Part shown: piece by piece, positions 1 to 13,660 of the stretch
Position numbering within the stretch: position 1 is the stretch's first letter
Layout: every line of letters starts with the position of its first letter
Source: Rallus limicola
Taxonomy: Eukaryota; Chordata; Aves; Gruiformes; Rallidae
Reading direction: 5' to 3'
Length of the DNA: 64,000 bases
Assembly (NCBI GenBank): GCA_022605955.1
Contig: JAKCOZ010000058.1
Location: 868,001-932,000 of the forward strand
Position numbers and translations under genes: made by a program
Notes under the pieces: model-generated
The model's input: the letters and a program-made list of their open reading frames with translations, nothing else
Told to the model about the DNA's origin: nothing
The model's database searches: none

Positions 1-1994
1 CCATTCCTGCTTTTGTTGTACAGGAAGCCCAAAGAGAAAAAAAGCACCGCACAACAAAAATCTTTATTGTATTTGAAGTATGTGAAAACAGATGCCCCAG
101 ATGGTTGAGAAATGGCCAACTCCTGCATTGTTCAGAAAAATTTCATTATAAACAATCCAAAGAGCCATCTAAGCCACATGTTTTGATTTGAAAAATCAGG
201 GTAAAAGAACAGATATGTTCTTCTCGTTACCTTCTTGTTTCAGCCTCTGTGTCTGCGGTAAGAAAATTACCATCTCAGGACTAGAATTGATCAGAACTTT
301 TATAATTACATTCAACCTCCACAAATCAAGTGCCTTTATCCATGTTTGGTGTTTTGGTTTTTTTTTTCCATTTAAATTTTATTGAGTTATTGTTTTGATA
401 GTCTCCACCCCACCATGAAATAATATTTTAAAAAAAAATTGATACTAAATGGTTTCGTTTTCTCTCTTTAGTCCTCCTTACTATGAATCAAATCAGCTGG
501 AAAATCCTTCATAAAGCAGGGCTGGCTTTGGATTACTTTCTGTCTTGCTACTTCCTCCTCTCCTTTGATCAATTACATTTTACTGAAATTCTCAGCATTA
601 GAGAAATGCAGTACAGTGAATCAGCGAGGAGGATTTGAGGGCCCATCTTATCACCAGACCTTCTGCAGCTACACCACTAATTTTGCCAACTTGCAAATTT
701 ACAGAAAGGCCAAGAAAAAGTGATTTTGTTTTATCTGCCACATTTCATTCATCAATCACTAAAACGAAAATCCACTAAATAAGTACTCATGCCATCCATG
801 TAATTCCCTTTAATAAAATGATATCCTGGCCCAGTTCTCATGGACCAGAGACACACAGTAGTATCTAGCCTTAATTAAAAAAAAAAAAAAAAATCAGATG
901 GTGTCTTTCAGTTACAAGGAGATAGTGACAACCAGAAGCCTCTACTAAGAGCGGAAGATGGAATTGAATCCATGATTTACAAAAATAAGGAAAAGAAGAC
1001 TACTTTATACCAGGTACCAACCTCACAAATGGAGAAGCCAAACAGAGGACTATGATTGTCTTTGCTCCCTTGATTGATTGGGAGCTAAGGCAAGAACAGC
1101 TTGGAAAAGTCCAGGCTTTAGACTCCTTGTGTATCTGCCAGGTGCAGATCAAGTGAAAGCAAGCACATATATGTATCACACTTGCTGAGCGTTTCTGAAC
1201 TAATGGCATACTTTATTTTCTTATGCCGGCATACTGGCTCATATGGCAGCATACGTACCTCACAAAACAGCTTACCACATTGAGCAGATATGATGAAAAT
1301 ATGAAAGAAAAAGGAATTCTTGGCTGCTCTAGCGGCCTGCACTGTCTGGAACACATGCCTATAAACTGAGAGGACAGATAACTAAATCTGCCCATTGGAA
1401 ATCACTGGAACTTTCCCAACACACAGGGCATACAGGACTTGCCAGGTTTCTAGAACAGAGAAAACAGATTTTCAGCTCCCTTAGCCAAATTTTTAAAGGT
1501 ATTCAGAAGACTGAAAGGGCTAATAGCGCCAAGTGAGATTTTCAGAGACAACTAATGAAAAAGGCATGCATATACCAAGTCCAAACTACCTAGGTGCTTT
1601 AGAAAACCTCATTATGGACATACCTGCTTCTTCAGATACCTGCATGTTTTGAGACTCATCTTTCTCTGACAGTTCAACCTTTTACCTACTTGTTGCCTAT
1701 TCTTGCTTGCATCTAGGCATTCACAACAAGATGCAGTAGGCTTTTGACCTTGGAAAAGGAATCCTGGAAACCTATTTTAGAGTGCTTTTTAAAGGAGGGA
1801 CTAAGCACAGAATAATACCTCTAGAAAGAATAGACTGAACAGCATTTTTTCCTGTTTAACCAGCAGAGCCATAGATTATAGGGAGCTTGCTTTCATTATG
1901 TAACAACCCATCATTGTTCCCTAATACGTTATCTCATCAGGAGGCCCCATTTCAGAGAGACTACATAGACACACATTTCTTAATAGCAGAGCTA
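1..1994. other. Unique non-coding sequence, no gene seen
   Basis: No frame here reads like a protein; the longest open frames are under 80 codons and low in complexity. The only structure I can point to is an A17 run at 877-893. Near position 60, a CAATAAAGA on the minus strand could be a chance polyadenylation signal, with nothing recognisable upstream of it. I see no repeat family that I can name. Confidence 0.6.
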
Positions 1995-2060
1995 AGTGGT
2001 GGCATGATCTAGTGGATTAATTATATAACTGGCAACTAGGCTTTCCTGGTTGTAATACAA
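1995..2060 (+). mobile_element. MIR-like CORE-SINE relic, tRNA-derived 5' part
   Basis: The stretch follows the order of the tRNA-derived head of amniote MIR-type SINEs. A GTGGTGGCATGATCTAGTGG block resembles the A-box region, followed by an ACTGGCAACTAGG block and a decayed CCTGGTTGTAATAC segment where the B box (consensus like GGGTTCTAATCC) would be. The rest of the SINE is not recognisable downstream, where the sequence becomes AT-rich. The assignment is from memory of the consensus; divergence is high, so a chance resemblance is possible. Confidence 0.42.
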
Positions 2061-5000
2061 TTTTAAATTTACATCTTTAAATCAAATTTTTTAGACAACT
2101 ACAAAGTGTTTGACTTAGATCTGTGTCTAGCTCATTTCTTGGAAAAAAAAGTTCATTTATCTCTTTTAATCATGTTTATCCTTGCTACAATCAGAAACTT
2201 CTGGGACACCGCATTCTTTTCAAAAGCATACAAGAAATACATCACACATTTCAGACATAGAAGCAGAAGACAAAATATTTGAATTACCATTAGACATTTA
2301 ATAACATTTTTCTCACTAGTAAGGAAAAGAAGGAAAACTAATTGGTATCTTAGAGTTCTCACCAATTTTTTGTCTTGAGGAGGAGTTTGAAAATGCTCAA
2401 GTAAAGATCATTTATCAAAGTTGCACTCAGTTGCTGACAGGAGTAAAAGCAGTGATATTCTAAGAGAGACCTTTGAGTAATGGTTTTACTTTCCTACCTG
2501 GAAAAGCTTTACATTTTGTTATGAAGTATCATATGAGATTATGCATTTAGCACACACTTAAATCTTCTCCATATGTTACCAATCCTTCTACAAATATAGA
2601 CCATGTGGCTATCAGGATTTATGAACAATGTGTGCAAGCTGACAGACCACCGAAGTGGATTCTGAAATAAAACACAGTAGATAAATAGATCCTGTATGAA
2701 TTATTCCCCAGGCTTCCTCTTTTTCTGAAATTTTTGTTCAGCCCTGTTAAGAATCAGTGTAGAGACTTCTACTCTTCTGGAGTCAGAATGCCTTAGCAAA
2801 TTATTCTAAGTGGCTTTGCTACAAAATTATTTGAATGCTCTGGACACAGTTTCATGCTGAGATTTATGAAGGCTTACAATAAAATTTCACTTTTAAAACA
2901 ATGCTATGATTTACCTTTTGAGAGTGGGAATGGAAGAAAAGAGAGGATAAAATCCTACTCTGATTTTCACATCATCAGTAGTAGAGCCAACCTCAGTAAC
3001 AAGAATCAATCTAGTTTTGACAGCTCAAAGCTTTCATCCAACTCCTTTAACCAGCTATGCTTCTTACATATTTGTTGATTCTGTTTACTCCCTCTCTGTG
3101 GGGATTGACTATGTGCTTATTTCTCACCTTTCCTTATTGCCTAAAGATTACGTTTTATTCTCTCCAGATTAGCAACCGAATAATAATTGTATTGGTTGAG
3201 ATACATTATCCTTCACAACATAAGTTGCCTTATGTGGACAAATGTATGAAATAAACTGGCAACAACTACTCATGGTCAAGGCAACGGCTACCAAACAGTC
3301 AGCAACAAACCCTCTACTTTCCTTAACCCATAACCAATCCCTGAATGTTCATGAGAAAGACCTTCTAAGCCCTGCCATAAATTAAGCCTAAACCAGATTT
3401 TTGATCTGAGAGGAAAGGATCACTTCTATTGCACTTGATTCTCATCTCATTTGCATTAACTTTTCATGAGTGTTAATTCTGCTAGTTTTATTAGGGGGTA
3501 TGTCTAAGCTTCATCGTTGTAGATAAAATCAGCAACTTATATTTCAGATTTAAAGTTTGAAGATAATTTTCCATCTTGAAACATTTGCAATTAACTCTAA
3601 TTCCATCTATAATAGTGAAAATCTGGAGTAACTCCAGTTGGAGACTAGAACTTTTTGGCAAGCAAATAGTGAGAGAAATTTAACAACAATTTCTTTTGCT
3701 CATGTAACAGACTACAGCTCCAGTAGAATAAAATAGTATTAATGGTCATGGTGGTAAATTCTAAAATCTTCCATCTCTTTTAGTATGAAAAAGAAATTAC
3801 ATATCATGATAAAACTATGGAAAGTAAATGCTTTTGCAGTTCAAGACTAAACTAACATCAATCAAGTAATAATGGAACATGCAGAAGATGCTTTTGACAA
3901 ATCAAATTAGTTAACGATTTTTAAGGAATACTAGCACAGCTTATTCAATACAAAAAGTATGAAAATTTTAGCAAAAATTTTTCTTATCTCAAATCATTGA
4001 TATGTCTGTTAGGACTTGATGCTAAACGTTGCACAATGGTGGAGGAAAAAAGGCTAAGAACGTTGGCTTAAATTGAAAGCCATTCCTCCCACAGAATCAT
4101 TTTAGATAGAGCTAAGATTATGCACAGTATGAGTTACAGGGTTAGTAATGTAATTTGAATAAAACTTAACAATTATCTCTGAGCTACAGATTGTCACAAA
4201 GTAACGCTTGATGGACAGAAGAGAAGAGACGCAAGCGATAATATTTAATAGCAAAGAATCCTCTACTTGTCTAATATTTGAAAATAATCTATTAGGTCTT
4301 CTTTTCTTTAGCACATGCATTGCTTCCTATTTATATCACTATTCAAATTTCTTCCTTTTGGATGGAGAATAATTCTGTCCAGGAACTTGTGGGTGTTGGA
4401 ATGGATTCAGGCTGCTTGCTACTGATGGAGTCTAGTACATGTGCACTAGACCAGACAGACCAAAAGACCCAGCTGATGGGTCTCAAAGGAAGAGGGGCAA
4501 GCTCTAACCAGGGCTCCCACCTCAATTTCTTGAGCTGGTGTTCACACACTTATCTTTACTTTTTCCAGATGTGGTTCAAACACAGTCATTCTCTTGTTCA
4601 CCTCTTCTGTATGTTCTCCTCCCTTGTTTTGGTGTGTTTGGGGGAATTTCTTTTCCTTGCAAAAATAAAGGGGCCATGTTGTTGCCTTGACTTAGGGGTA
4701 GCACACCTAAGTGATGGTTCATTTCCGTAAACTTTTCTCTCCAAATGTTTTAATCACAACATGCAAGTCCTTCTGGCCTTCTAGATGTTCTACTAACATT
4801 TTTTGCTGTGCCACATCATGCTAGTTCTAAAGGTTATCCAGGAATATAAGCCAGCACCACTGAACTACCAACCACCCTCTCTCATACAGCTCTTCCAGAG
4901 TACCACTATTCTTAACTCGCTACCACTGCTTCTCCAGCCCTTTTCCAGTACTGCTCTGCTGACAGAAGTATGCAGCTCTTTTGAAGAGGTACAAAAGATT

Positions 5001-6552
5001 TTCTATTTGAATACTACTAAAAAAAAAAAATATTTAAGATAAACATCAATGTCACCCCTACCTGTATAGCAAAATAGCTTAAAAACCATCATTTCTCAAA
5101 AACAGTGATACCAGTCTGATTTTGCAAATCTACAGTGGTGTTGAGAATTATTACAGACAATTTATTCAACAAATTGAGCAGCTGTTGTAGACTGTACACC
5201 ACATAGATAATATTTATATTTTCCTTAACTATGGATTGCTGGTTTACTATTTTTGCTGATATATATACTAATTCAATTCAAAATTATCCTGACATCTAAG
5301 ATCAACCAACTTTGATTTTTCTATTCCCATATCACTTGGATTGATATATAATATATATTAATTGTGCTTCCACCTGAAATTATCCCATTTGAAATGAATT
5401 TTAACTTTGGATCAAAAATTAATTTTCTCCAATATTCTCATTAATAAAATATCGCTATTTAAAAGTTACTAGTTTAACAAATTTGTGAAGAGGTACAGTT
5501 TAAGGATGAATATGAGCTAATAAAAAATAAATACAGATGCCACAAAAGAACTTTAAAAAGATATTTCTTATAAGTTTCCTAGGTTTAATGATTGTTTTTG
5601 CTTAAGCCTAGTTTTGACATTGCATTGCTGTGATTTAAGTAGCTTTGTCTTGAGATTAAATGACAGATCAACAGAAGAATATGAATAGGGAAGTTACATG
5701 AATGCAATATTTTTTAAATTGTCCAGATAATTTGTGTCAAGCACAAGGACATAACTAGCCGTGGTTTACAAGCCAAGGGGAACTTTTAAAATTCCTTCTA
5801 TCAATTTCATTTCAATGGAATGTGAAGTGAGATGATGCATTTGTGGTAACATGACAGAATGGCTGACCACTCACTTGAAGAAATGACCAATTAATTATGC
5901 AAAGTTAATTTCCATTTATTAATCTTTGCATATCACATACTGATCAATCATCAAAAATTAGCATCCTATAGCTCAAAGAACTGAAATGAATACCTTCCTT
6001 AAAGTCACTTTTCATGAAACAAGTATGTGTTAAAACATGCATGTATTATAACATAGAAAAGCTCCATTTTTAGGAATTATGTATCCATCATGTGTCGTAC
6101 ACATTCTTCTGTTCTATGTAGCACACAACATCTTTGTGCAACTGCTGTCTCCGATTAGTCTTCTTGACAAAGGCAACGCTTTCTAGAACTTTTGTTGAGG
6201 GGGAAGAAACAATTGAAATTCAAATGAGCCACATCCAGCAAAGTCTGGATGTGTGTTCCCTATTGTTATGTGGGAAAATACTGAACTTGGATGAGTTTTG
6301 TCATACATCTTGATGCCTCCAGCAATGAAAAACCAGTGTACTCATTAGTGTTTGTAAGACAATGTCCTTACTTGGGCAGCCTTTCAGTTTGGACATTTCT
6401 GCATTGTCAGTTGGAAATAACACCCAAGTGACCACAGGGTATAAAAAGAAGTGGCTCAAAGACACATTAAGAACAGACAGCTGTGGGAATGCAGATAGTT
6501 CAAGCAGGTTTTCTTGTAAGCGATAGGCTTTAATCTTCAGTCACTCCTGAAG
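2061..6552. other. Unique AT-rich non-coding sequence
   Basis: No gene or named repeat is recognised. The 136-codon open frame at 4,320-4,730 has mixed, low-information composition and no motif I know, and I treat it as chance. The part from about 5,160 to 5,480 is especially AT-rich, with runs of TATATA-type sequence near 5,345. Confidence 0.55.
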
Positions 6553-6620
6553 CAGTCAGGCAGTTGGACTAGGTGATAGCTGTAGGTTCCATTCCAGATG
6601 AACTATTGAATTCTACTCTA
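6553..6620 (+). mobile_element. Decayed CR1 LINE 3' tail
   Basis: The order GCAGTTGGACTAGGTGAT, then GTAGGTTCCATTCCA, then ATTCTACTCTA parallels the end of avian CR1 elements (a GTTGGACTAGATGAT segment, a GGTCCCTTCCAACC segment and the terminal ATTCTATG-type motif). Only the last 70 bp or so is recognisable, as expected for a 5'-truncated LINE that has decayed. I infer sense orientation from the tail lying at the right-hand end. Confidence 0.5.
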
Positions 6621-9349
6621 ACCTCCCAGTCACATGGAAGATATCTAGCCCAAAAGAAATTGTGCACCACTTCAAGTCCTAGGAGAGCTTAACATGATGC
6701 AAATATTACAGACATCAAACTAAAGGCTAAATAAAGTGCCAATTGCTTTTATTTTAATAATAGAGACTATTTTACTACACATTTAATTCAGTTCTGCTTC
6801 ATTTACAGGCCTCTATTTCACTAAATAGCTCCACAAACTAGATGTCCAAATCCCTTAATGGGACTTTTGTCTCGAACCATATCTGAAGGGGACTTGGCAT
6901 ACTAAGCTCTCACTTAGCTTACAAGCCCATGGAGGTCTTCAGAACTTCTCTCTAAACATACAGATACTAGAAGACATTTTCTTTACATTACTTAGTAACT
7001 CATTCTGAAAAATATTTTTTTGATTCTTCATGTGCTTTCTTCAGCCAAAGAGTAACATTACATTTTATCCTTACGGCTTTCTGCTAAAATTGACCAAAAT
7101 GCAGCCAGCTGATGATGCCTGTGTTCCCAGCTGGTCTAATTAGAACCAAGATCACCAGTGTCTGTTCCCTGAATACTACTGTGCCTTTTTGTCTCTTGGA
7201 ACTTAAATAGCTTTTAACCAGTGACCTTTGAGTAATAGAATCCTTGCTTCATTCCTGAGCTGTTGAACTGCAAAGGAATGTTTATTCCATTAGTCAGCAT
7301 TCCACTGTGGATTTACATCCTGCATTTACTTATTAAACTTAATCCCCATCTCAAAATCCACCAAATTTTAGAGCTGGTTGGATGTTTCTGCCTTCTTCAT
7401 GGAAACTCCGCAGAGGTTGGGACTGAACATCAATTTATAACATTCACCTTTTTACAAGTTACTATTACATACCTAGATTACACGTTATATGGAACGCTGT
7501 GGCTATTAACAGTTTTTCACTGTCATGAATAGAGTCAGAAAGGTTCACATAGTATCATTTGAGAATGAAAATTGAAATACACTGCAGAAGGAAGCTTTAG
7601 GACCACATACATCCCCATGTCTTTCCTGTTTTAATGGAATTTGTCCTTCCCAGAGAGACCATTTCACAAGATAAATTTAGGTGCTTATGAAATTCTCCTC
7701 CTTGACCCACACACCTTCTCTAGGCTTCTTGTGTATTCCATCTTTTACTGTGGGAATAACTATGTCAGAGGAGGAGGATTGTGTGTCCTAGAAATATATT
7801 AACTAACCAATAGACGGGGGATATGAAAAGCATAAGAAGGGTGACAAGCTATCCCTTTTCATATACAAATAGATAGTGTAGTAAGTAACAATTTTGGGAC
7901 AGGAGTTTCCTGGGAAAAGAATCCAATGTGAAGGGTAAAAGGATTTCTATTTATACATTATGTTTCCATTTGTATTGTTCACCAAGTATGAAACCTCCTT
8001 TTTAAATCTATGTCTCCTGGTGTCTTGAAGAAGAACAGACTATTCCTGCCTATCTGACTCATGTATCTCTGAGAAGTCAGACCTTCTGACTCATTGGACA
8101 GTCAAAAATCTCAGATTAACAATAACGCATGGCTGCTAAAAATAGGAACTGTAGACCCTGGAACTGAATGCAGGCAGAAATAAACACATTTCCTCTGAAT
8201 ATATGCAATCAGTGAAACATGAACAAAAGTGTTCACATTAAGCTTCTTCACTTGTATTTCATTAATTTTGTTAGAAAACCAGATCTCAAACTGCCTCGGC
8301 AATTATATCAAAGCATTATTAGAAGAGACATCTCAAGAAAAAATGGCTACCTATCTTTCTGTATACCTGCTACCTGTATACCTGGAAGTAAACTCATGAT
8401 GTTTAAGAAGGAATGTCTGAACTGATAATGCAGTAAGATATCTTATCCTGCCACCTAAGTGTCAGTTCTTTTACAGGTGCCTCAGAGTACACAATCCAAT
8501 GCTCACACATATTAGAAGTATCTTTGCTTTTTTCTGGCATTGTTCTGTGCTGGTAAATTAGCCATTCTTAATTTCATTAGAAGCACAGATTTCAGAAAGA
8601 TACACTGAAAAAGATTATCTGTCTATAAAATTAGCGTATCTGGCTCTTAACTAAGTGCTGTGATCACTGTGATAGAGGGTATAAAAACAAATTGATCATC
8701 ATAACCTGGAATGCAATCCCACAGAATTTCCATAAAAATTCATCATGAAAGACACAAGTTATTCATATTGCTTTTTATCCTGAATCTAGTGTTGATGCTG
8801 AGATCGATAGTTAGCTTGTCTGTCAGCATGATGTATTTGTATTAGCATTTCAATTACATTAATTTTAATCAACAACAACAAAAAAACGGCCCACCTGCGT
8901 GACAGCATCTCACAGAATTGAAACTGCAACTGTCTTTTGAACTGATATGACACCAGAATTCTGTTCAAAGGCAGAACTAAGGCATGTGATCAGCAAGAAC
9001 TCCTGTGGCTTAAACTTTTCATCTCCTGCATCAGCATATTTTCTTGCACAGCAGCTTCAAATCCTTGACACTAGCTTCATGCACCTATCTTGCAAACTGG
9101 CCTACATAGGTTACTTAAATATTGTTTGGCGCTGACAACAGTAGTTTCTGAGCGATCAACTTAATGGTTGGGAAAGTTGGAGAATTGCTATCTTCAAATA
9201 AAAAATAAATATAAGAATTGAAGTAACTTTCAAAGAACCTTATCAAGCTGCCAGTCTTAGGAACCAAAATTTTAGGCTTGAAGAGTGTAAAAATCATTGG
9301 AATTCAACAGGCTGCAGAGCTTTAATGGGGTTCTATGTTTTAAGATGTT
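6621..9349. other. Unique non-coding sequence
   Basis: No exon-like frame or named repeat is seen. Open frames in this stretch (for example 7,263-7,532) are short and have no family resemblance. Confidence 0.55.
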
Positions 9350-9423
9350 AAAAAAAAACCCACACACAAAAAAAAAAATCACAAAAGAAAAACAAAACCC
9401 AAACCAACCCAAACTAAACCCAT
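9350..9423 (+). repeat. A/C-rich low-complexity tract
   Basis: A 74-bp tract made almost only of A and C, with runs of A broken by CCCA, CACACA and ACCCAAACC units. Similar AAACCCAAACC-type tracts recur elsewhere in the window (about 48,370-48,420 and 63,310), so this is a compositional habit of the genome rather than a single element. No period is kept well enough to call it a microsatellite. Confidence 0.75.
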
Positions 9424-9699
9424 GTAGAATAGAAAATCATTCTTCAAACACATTTTAACTTTTTCTTGTCCAATCTAAGTACTCGCACTTGTGCTCATGA
9501 CTGCCTCAATTGTACAGCCTTCTTTTTAAAATAGTTATTTCCACGTTGTTTTGAGGAGTACTTTTTTGGCTGTAATTAGAGATAATGCTCTATCTGGCAG
9601 CCCTGGAGTAGCATTTTAAAGGTGTCTAGGCTAGAGAGAAAGAGAAAGAATGTGATCATGCACAGACAGCAAGCTGGAAAATAGATATTGAAGAAAAAG

Positions 9700-9830
9700 T
9701 GGGAAAAAAAATTCATAGAATTCTGAAAAATGAAATAAGATTGGCAGGGATTAAGGTGATTCAGTGCCAGATAGAAAGTTCTGCAACCCAAATAGTCCAG
9801 TCTAACTGCTTTCTTAACTCCTGTCAAGTC
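9700..9830 (-). mobile_element. MIR-like CORE-SINE relic, reverse orientation
   Basis: Read on the plus strand, it follows the reverse complement of MIR. There is a GAAAAATGAAATAAGA segment where the consensus has GAAACTGAGGCACAGAG, then GGATTAAGGTGATT (consensus GGTTAAGTGACTT), then a region ending AACCCAAATAGTCCAGTCTA and CTGCTTTCTTAACTCC, which matches the reverse complement of the tRNA-like head. Several blocks in the right order make this more than chance, but each block is diverged. Confidence 0.5.
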
Positions 9831-12800
9831 TAGGCAACAATGCTCTGTAAGAGTGCCGAAAACTCCATGTGGCTGCCAAAAATTATCAACGATTGACTAA
9901 CAGACTGAAATTGCTTCTATTCAATGCACCATTGAACTGGCTCTTGAGAGATGTGAGTAGAAAACTATTTGGACATAGAACCTTTGGCAATAGCAGAAGT
10001 TATTGTATTTATGTCACAAGTAACAAAAACGAGGTACTGGTCTACCCTAGACAGGAATGTCACCTTTATAAAGGACATTCATAGTTGATTAGAACATCAG
10101 CTTTCCATCATCTTTGGATGGAGTTGAGGTTGAAACTATAATCCTTCTGAATTAACCCACAATTTGATGAGAGACTCAAGGAATTAAATACAGGAATTAG
10201 AGCTTGCTCATTCTGCCACAGTCCTCATTAACATTTGAGAGCATGCTCTCAGGTTTTGAAACTTCCAGGAGATCTGGTATCCAAATGACCTAGAAATATT
10301 TTTTCTTTTCCTTCTTTTCCCCTCCTCTTACTCCAGTTTTTGTTTTCTGAGGGGTTTCTGAAATTACAATGAAGAAAATAACAGGAAACACTTGTAGAAG
10401 TGACTAGTGTCTAATTGATAAATTTAACATTTGCCAAATGAAGTGATAAGATATGATATGAAAGAAGGCAACAGGTGAAGAGGACCAAAGAAAATCCTTA
10501 CTTGAACATTCACAGAACACAAACTGATGGCTGGAAACAGAACCACGGCATTTCTGCCAACATCTTTTCTACTGTATATGAAAGAAGAAAGTTGAGCTGC
10601 TTCCTAGCATCATCTTTGTCTGGATAACATATCAAAGAGATCTTATCTGTTACAAAGGGTTTATCTAAAGAGGTATTACTATAAAGAAATAAGCTGAATT
10701 CCCAGTCTCATTTCAGTTCCTACCATATGGTTATCCAGAGTCACCATTATTGCCAAGTGGCCTTCGTCCTGGAAATCTTAGCAAGAGGCAGACTTGTTAG
10801 GCCATTAACAATACTTCCCTTGTGATTTACACTGCAGCAATTTGTACTATTGCCTCCTTGCTCTGGGTCCTTCATCCTATCAGAAGCATACATTCAGTGT
10901 GAAAAACTCAACTGGAGTGCTGGTACTAAGCATAATTGAAAACATATATTTCAAATATAAAATATATATTAGAACCTAATATGGATTTAATAATATTATA
11001 AATTAAAACAATATGATACTTGAAAATTAAAGTGTTTTTCAACTATATTTTAATCTTTAAGAAATCCTACTTTAAAAATAACTTTAGAATGCAGTCATCT
11101 TTGTATTTATTGCTTTATTAGAGTATAAATCCAAATCATGACAGAATCAGAGTGGTGCAAATAAGATTTTTCAGGGAACCTTTTTGTAAAAGAATCAAAC
11201 TGGACATAATTACAGCAATCACACCCTTCAGACATACATCTACAAAATTAACATCTTCTTGACAATAATCAAATGCAGCTAAAGGTGTTCATGCTTTGAT
11301 AGCTATAACTAGGTTCTATATAAAATGCAATACACATCAATCTGCGGACATACCCTGCACACCAGGCCTTTCATATTCAAGAGTTGAGACTTCCCTGTGT
11401 CCCAGGACATTTAAAAGAACTTCTGCTATCTTCATGGGGACCCTGTATAGCATTGAAGCGATAAACACTTTTTTGCCATCTCACTTCACTAGCTTTTCTC
11501 AGTCTCTGAGAAAAAAAAGCCCAACAGCTCTTGCATTTAAGGCAGCTCACCAGCAATGTGTCACAATTCAATGAGTACTTCCACCTGGGACAAGACCTGT
11601 GTAGCTTCTACACCTGCTTCAACTCCTTTTCAGCATGCCAGTTGGAAACTTTGACCCGTCATTATCTTAGGCAAAGTCCCAGATGCAATTCATTATTGGA
11701 TTTGCCTGTATACACAGACACACACAAGTGCATGGAGAGCAAGCGTAGCTGTGCAGCACAGTAATGCTTTGCCTGTTCTATTTCCCTCTTATTGATGCAA
11801 GAGAACAGTGGAAAAAACTTAATAAAAGTATATATATTTTTAAAAGGCAGTATTGTCCTACCTTCTGAATAAAAGTATTCTGCAATAACACAGAGGGAGT
11901 TTGTTGGGGTTTTTTAAAATTTTTGATTCAACAAGAACATTTTTCTTTCTCTGCCTAGGATAAGTCTGAAATAAGCGTTAAAAGGGTCTGAGTTTATATA
12001 AATAACTTATATAGATGCTAAGCAAAAAATATCATAAGGTAGGTATGAAAAAAAAGGGGGAGGTAACCCCATCTCATTAATCAGTTTTATCCTTGTCAGC
12101 TATTTTTAGAAAGTGTTTTTTCTCTAGAGAAGAAAATTTCATCAGTAGCTCTATACAAAATCTCTCCTGGTTTCTCAGTGATATTCTGTGTATCAATACA
12201 TATAAAGCAAGCTATGATTCTTTTTAGTGACTAAAGCAATGTTCAACCAATGTGTCTATGATATCAGGTCACAGCAATTTTGTGTAGCAAGAAGGAATAC
12301 ACTTAGAAAAAAAATTTTAAAAAGACACTTTTTACATAGAGAAAGGAAAGGATGGGGAAGAAGGCAAAGTATGATTTTTAACCCTTATTTGAAAACATAA
12401 TATACAGAAATAAGTAAACATGGTGTTGCCAAACACCATAGGTGCTGAAAAAATGCAAATCTGATTTTTGTGCTTAGACCTATAGGGAATTTTCTGATTT
12501 TAGCAGCCAAGTGAGAAGTATTGAAGGATAGTGAGTCCTATGTTCAGAAATACCTTTATGGGTTTACATTGAGAGAACAACTCCTGCATTGTTGGGGATT
12601 ATGTTTTTTGTAAGACACTTGTCAGTACATCCTCTTAAACTCCAAATCTCTGACTACACCAGAAGCTGTAACTATGCACCTTATGTAAGACACAATTTTT
12701 ACACTCTGACCTCATGCTTAACCATGTGAATAGATTCTCAATATAGGTGGGTGGGGTTTTTTTGCTGTGGTAAAAAACACCTAGACCATGTCTGGCGCTA

Positions 12801-13084
12801 AAAGCGGGCAATTCTTTACAAGGAAGCCCATGACTACTGCTCAATTAGCTTGAAAACAGAGAATTAGAAGTCTTCTGTTAATCATCACCTGGACACACAA
12901 CCAAGGCATGGCAGGTGTTTAACTAGCAGTATGAATCATCTCACTAACACCAAATTGATCTACATTTCACATCTGGAAGAATAATGCTAAAAATTAGAGG
13001 CAAGTGATCATTCCGCCCTATTCAGCATGTGTGAGGCTACAATGGGTTGCCCACCAAATTGACAAGCAAGATACTGTCATACCA
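9831..13084. other. Unique non-coding sequence, with an AT-rich core
   Basis: No gene is recognised. Positions about 10,930-11,060 are very AT-rich, with several ATATATT and TAATATTATAA stretches. The overlapping open frames near 11,300-11,760 on both strands have no recognisable domain. Confidence 0.55.
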
Positions 13085-13441
13085 AGATGTTTAAGGGGCT
13101 GCAGGAGATGATGTATGAGGTGAAGCCAAGAGAACTGGGTTTCCCCAGCCTGGAGAAAGCTGAAGTTGGGGGAAGAGTGTGGAGTTAAATCCAGCTATGA
13201 CTACCTAATGGGAGGCTGGATAGACAGTTGAGCCAAACTCTACTCAAAGCTACATAATAAGAGACAAGAGGTCACAGACACAAAGTATTAGCAAGAAAAA
13301 TTGTAACATAGATTTTTATTTATTATAGTGAGGGAGATCAAGCACTGTATCAGGCACCTATAGAGGCTGTGGTATCACTATCCTTGGATATAATTAAACC
13401 TCAAATAAAAAGAAACCTCTGAGCAAGCTGCTCTAATTCTA
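13085..13441 (+). mobile_element. Old CR1 LINE fragment, sense strand
   Basis: This follows the 3' portion of an avian CR1 in the right order. There is a diverged GGAGATGATGTATGAGGTGA segment (consensus like GGAGCATCTCTCCTATGAGG), then GAGAACTGGGTTTCCCCAGC, then CTGGAGAAAGCTGAAG, CTACCTAATGGGAGG, GAGCCAAACTCTACTCA, AAGAGACAAGAGGTCACAGA, GTGAGGGAGATCAAGCACTG and TATCCTTGGATATAATTAAA, ending near CAAGCTGCTCTAATTCTAG. In the element these segments encode the C-terminal end of the reverse-transcriptase protein; the frame is no longer open. The terminal ATTCTATG-type motif is missing, so this copy may have lost its tail. Divergence is much higher than in the copies at 27,722 and 54,911, which suggests an old insertion. 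Confidence 0.8.
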
Positions 13442-13449
13442 GACAAAAC

Positions 13450-13660
13450 ATCCATAAGCTGCAAGTCATGCTTTGATCATTCTTCCTCTGCACTTTCTGC
13501 AATTGTCTCACACCTTTCTTAACATGTACTACCTAGAATTGACTGAGTGTCTCATCTAAAGTCTTACCAATGCTCAGTAAGGTTGAAGGTTTCTGTCAGT
13601 TCTTCTGCAGCCTGTTCTCCTGCTCACACATCCCAAAATTGCATCTACTCTCTGTACAAT
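13450..13660 (-). mobile_element. Old CR1 LINE fragment, antisense strand
   Basis: Read on the plus strand, it matches the reverse complement of a CR1 internal segment just upstream of the one kept in the neighbouring copy. Blocks in order are TTTGATCATTCTTCCTCTGC, ACTTTCTGCAATTGTCT, a CACCTTTCTTAACATGTACT segment (consensus CATCCTTCTTGTAGTGTGGT), AGAATTGACTGAGTGTCTCA (consensus AGAACTGGACACAGTACTCC), CTTACCAATGCTCAGTA and CACATCCCAAAATTGCAT. It lies 8 bp after the end of the plus-strand CR1, so the two are tail to tail. Its right-hand limit is uncertain. Confidence 0.68.

Noticed and set aside
1..70. Minus-strand CAATAAAGA that could be a polyadenylation signal at the end of a gene or processed pseudogene
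   Set aside because: No coding or transcript-like sequence is recognisable on the upstream side, and AATAAA words are frequent in AT-rich DNA.
4320..4730. Longest open frame in the window, 136 codons on the plus strand
   Set aside because: No recognisable domain, irregular composition, an opposing open frame on the other strand and no repeat or exon context; consistent with chance.
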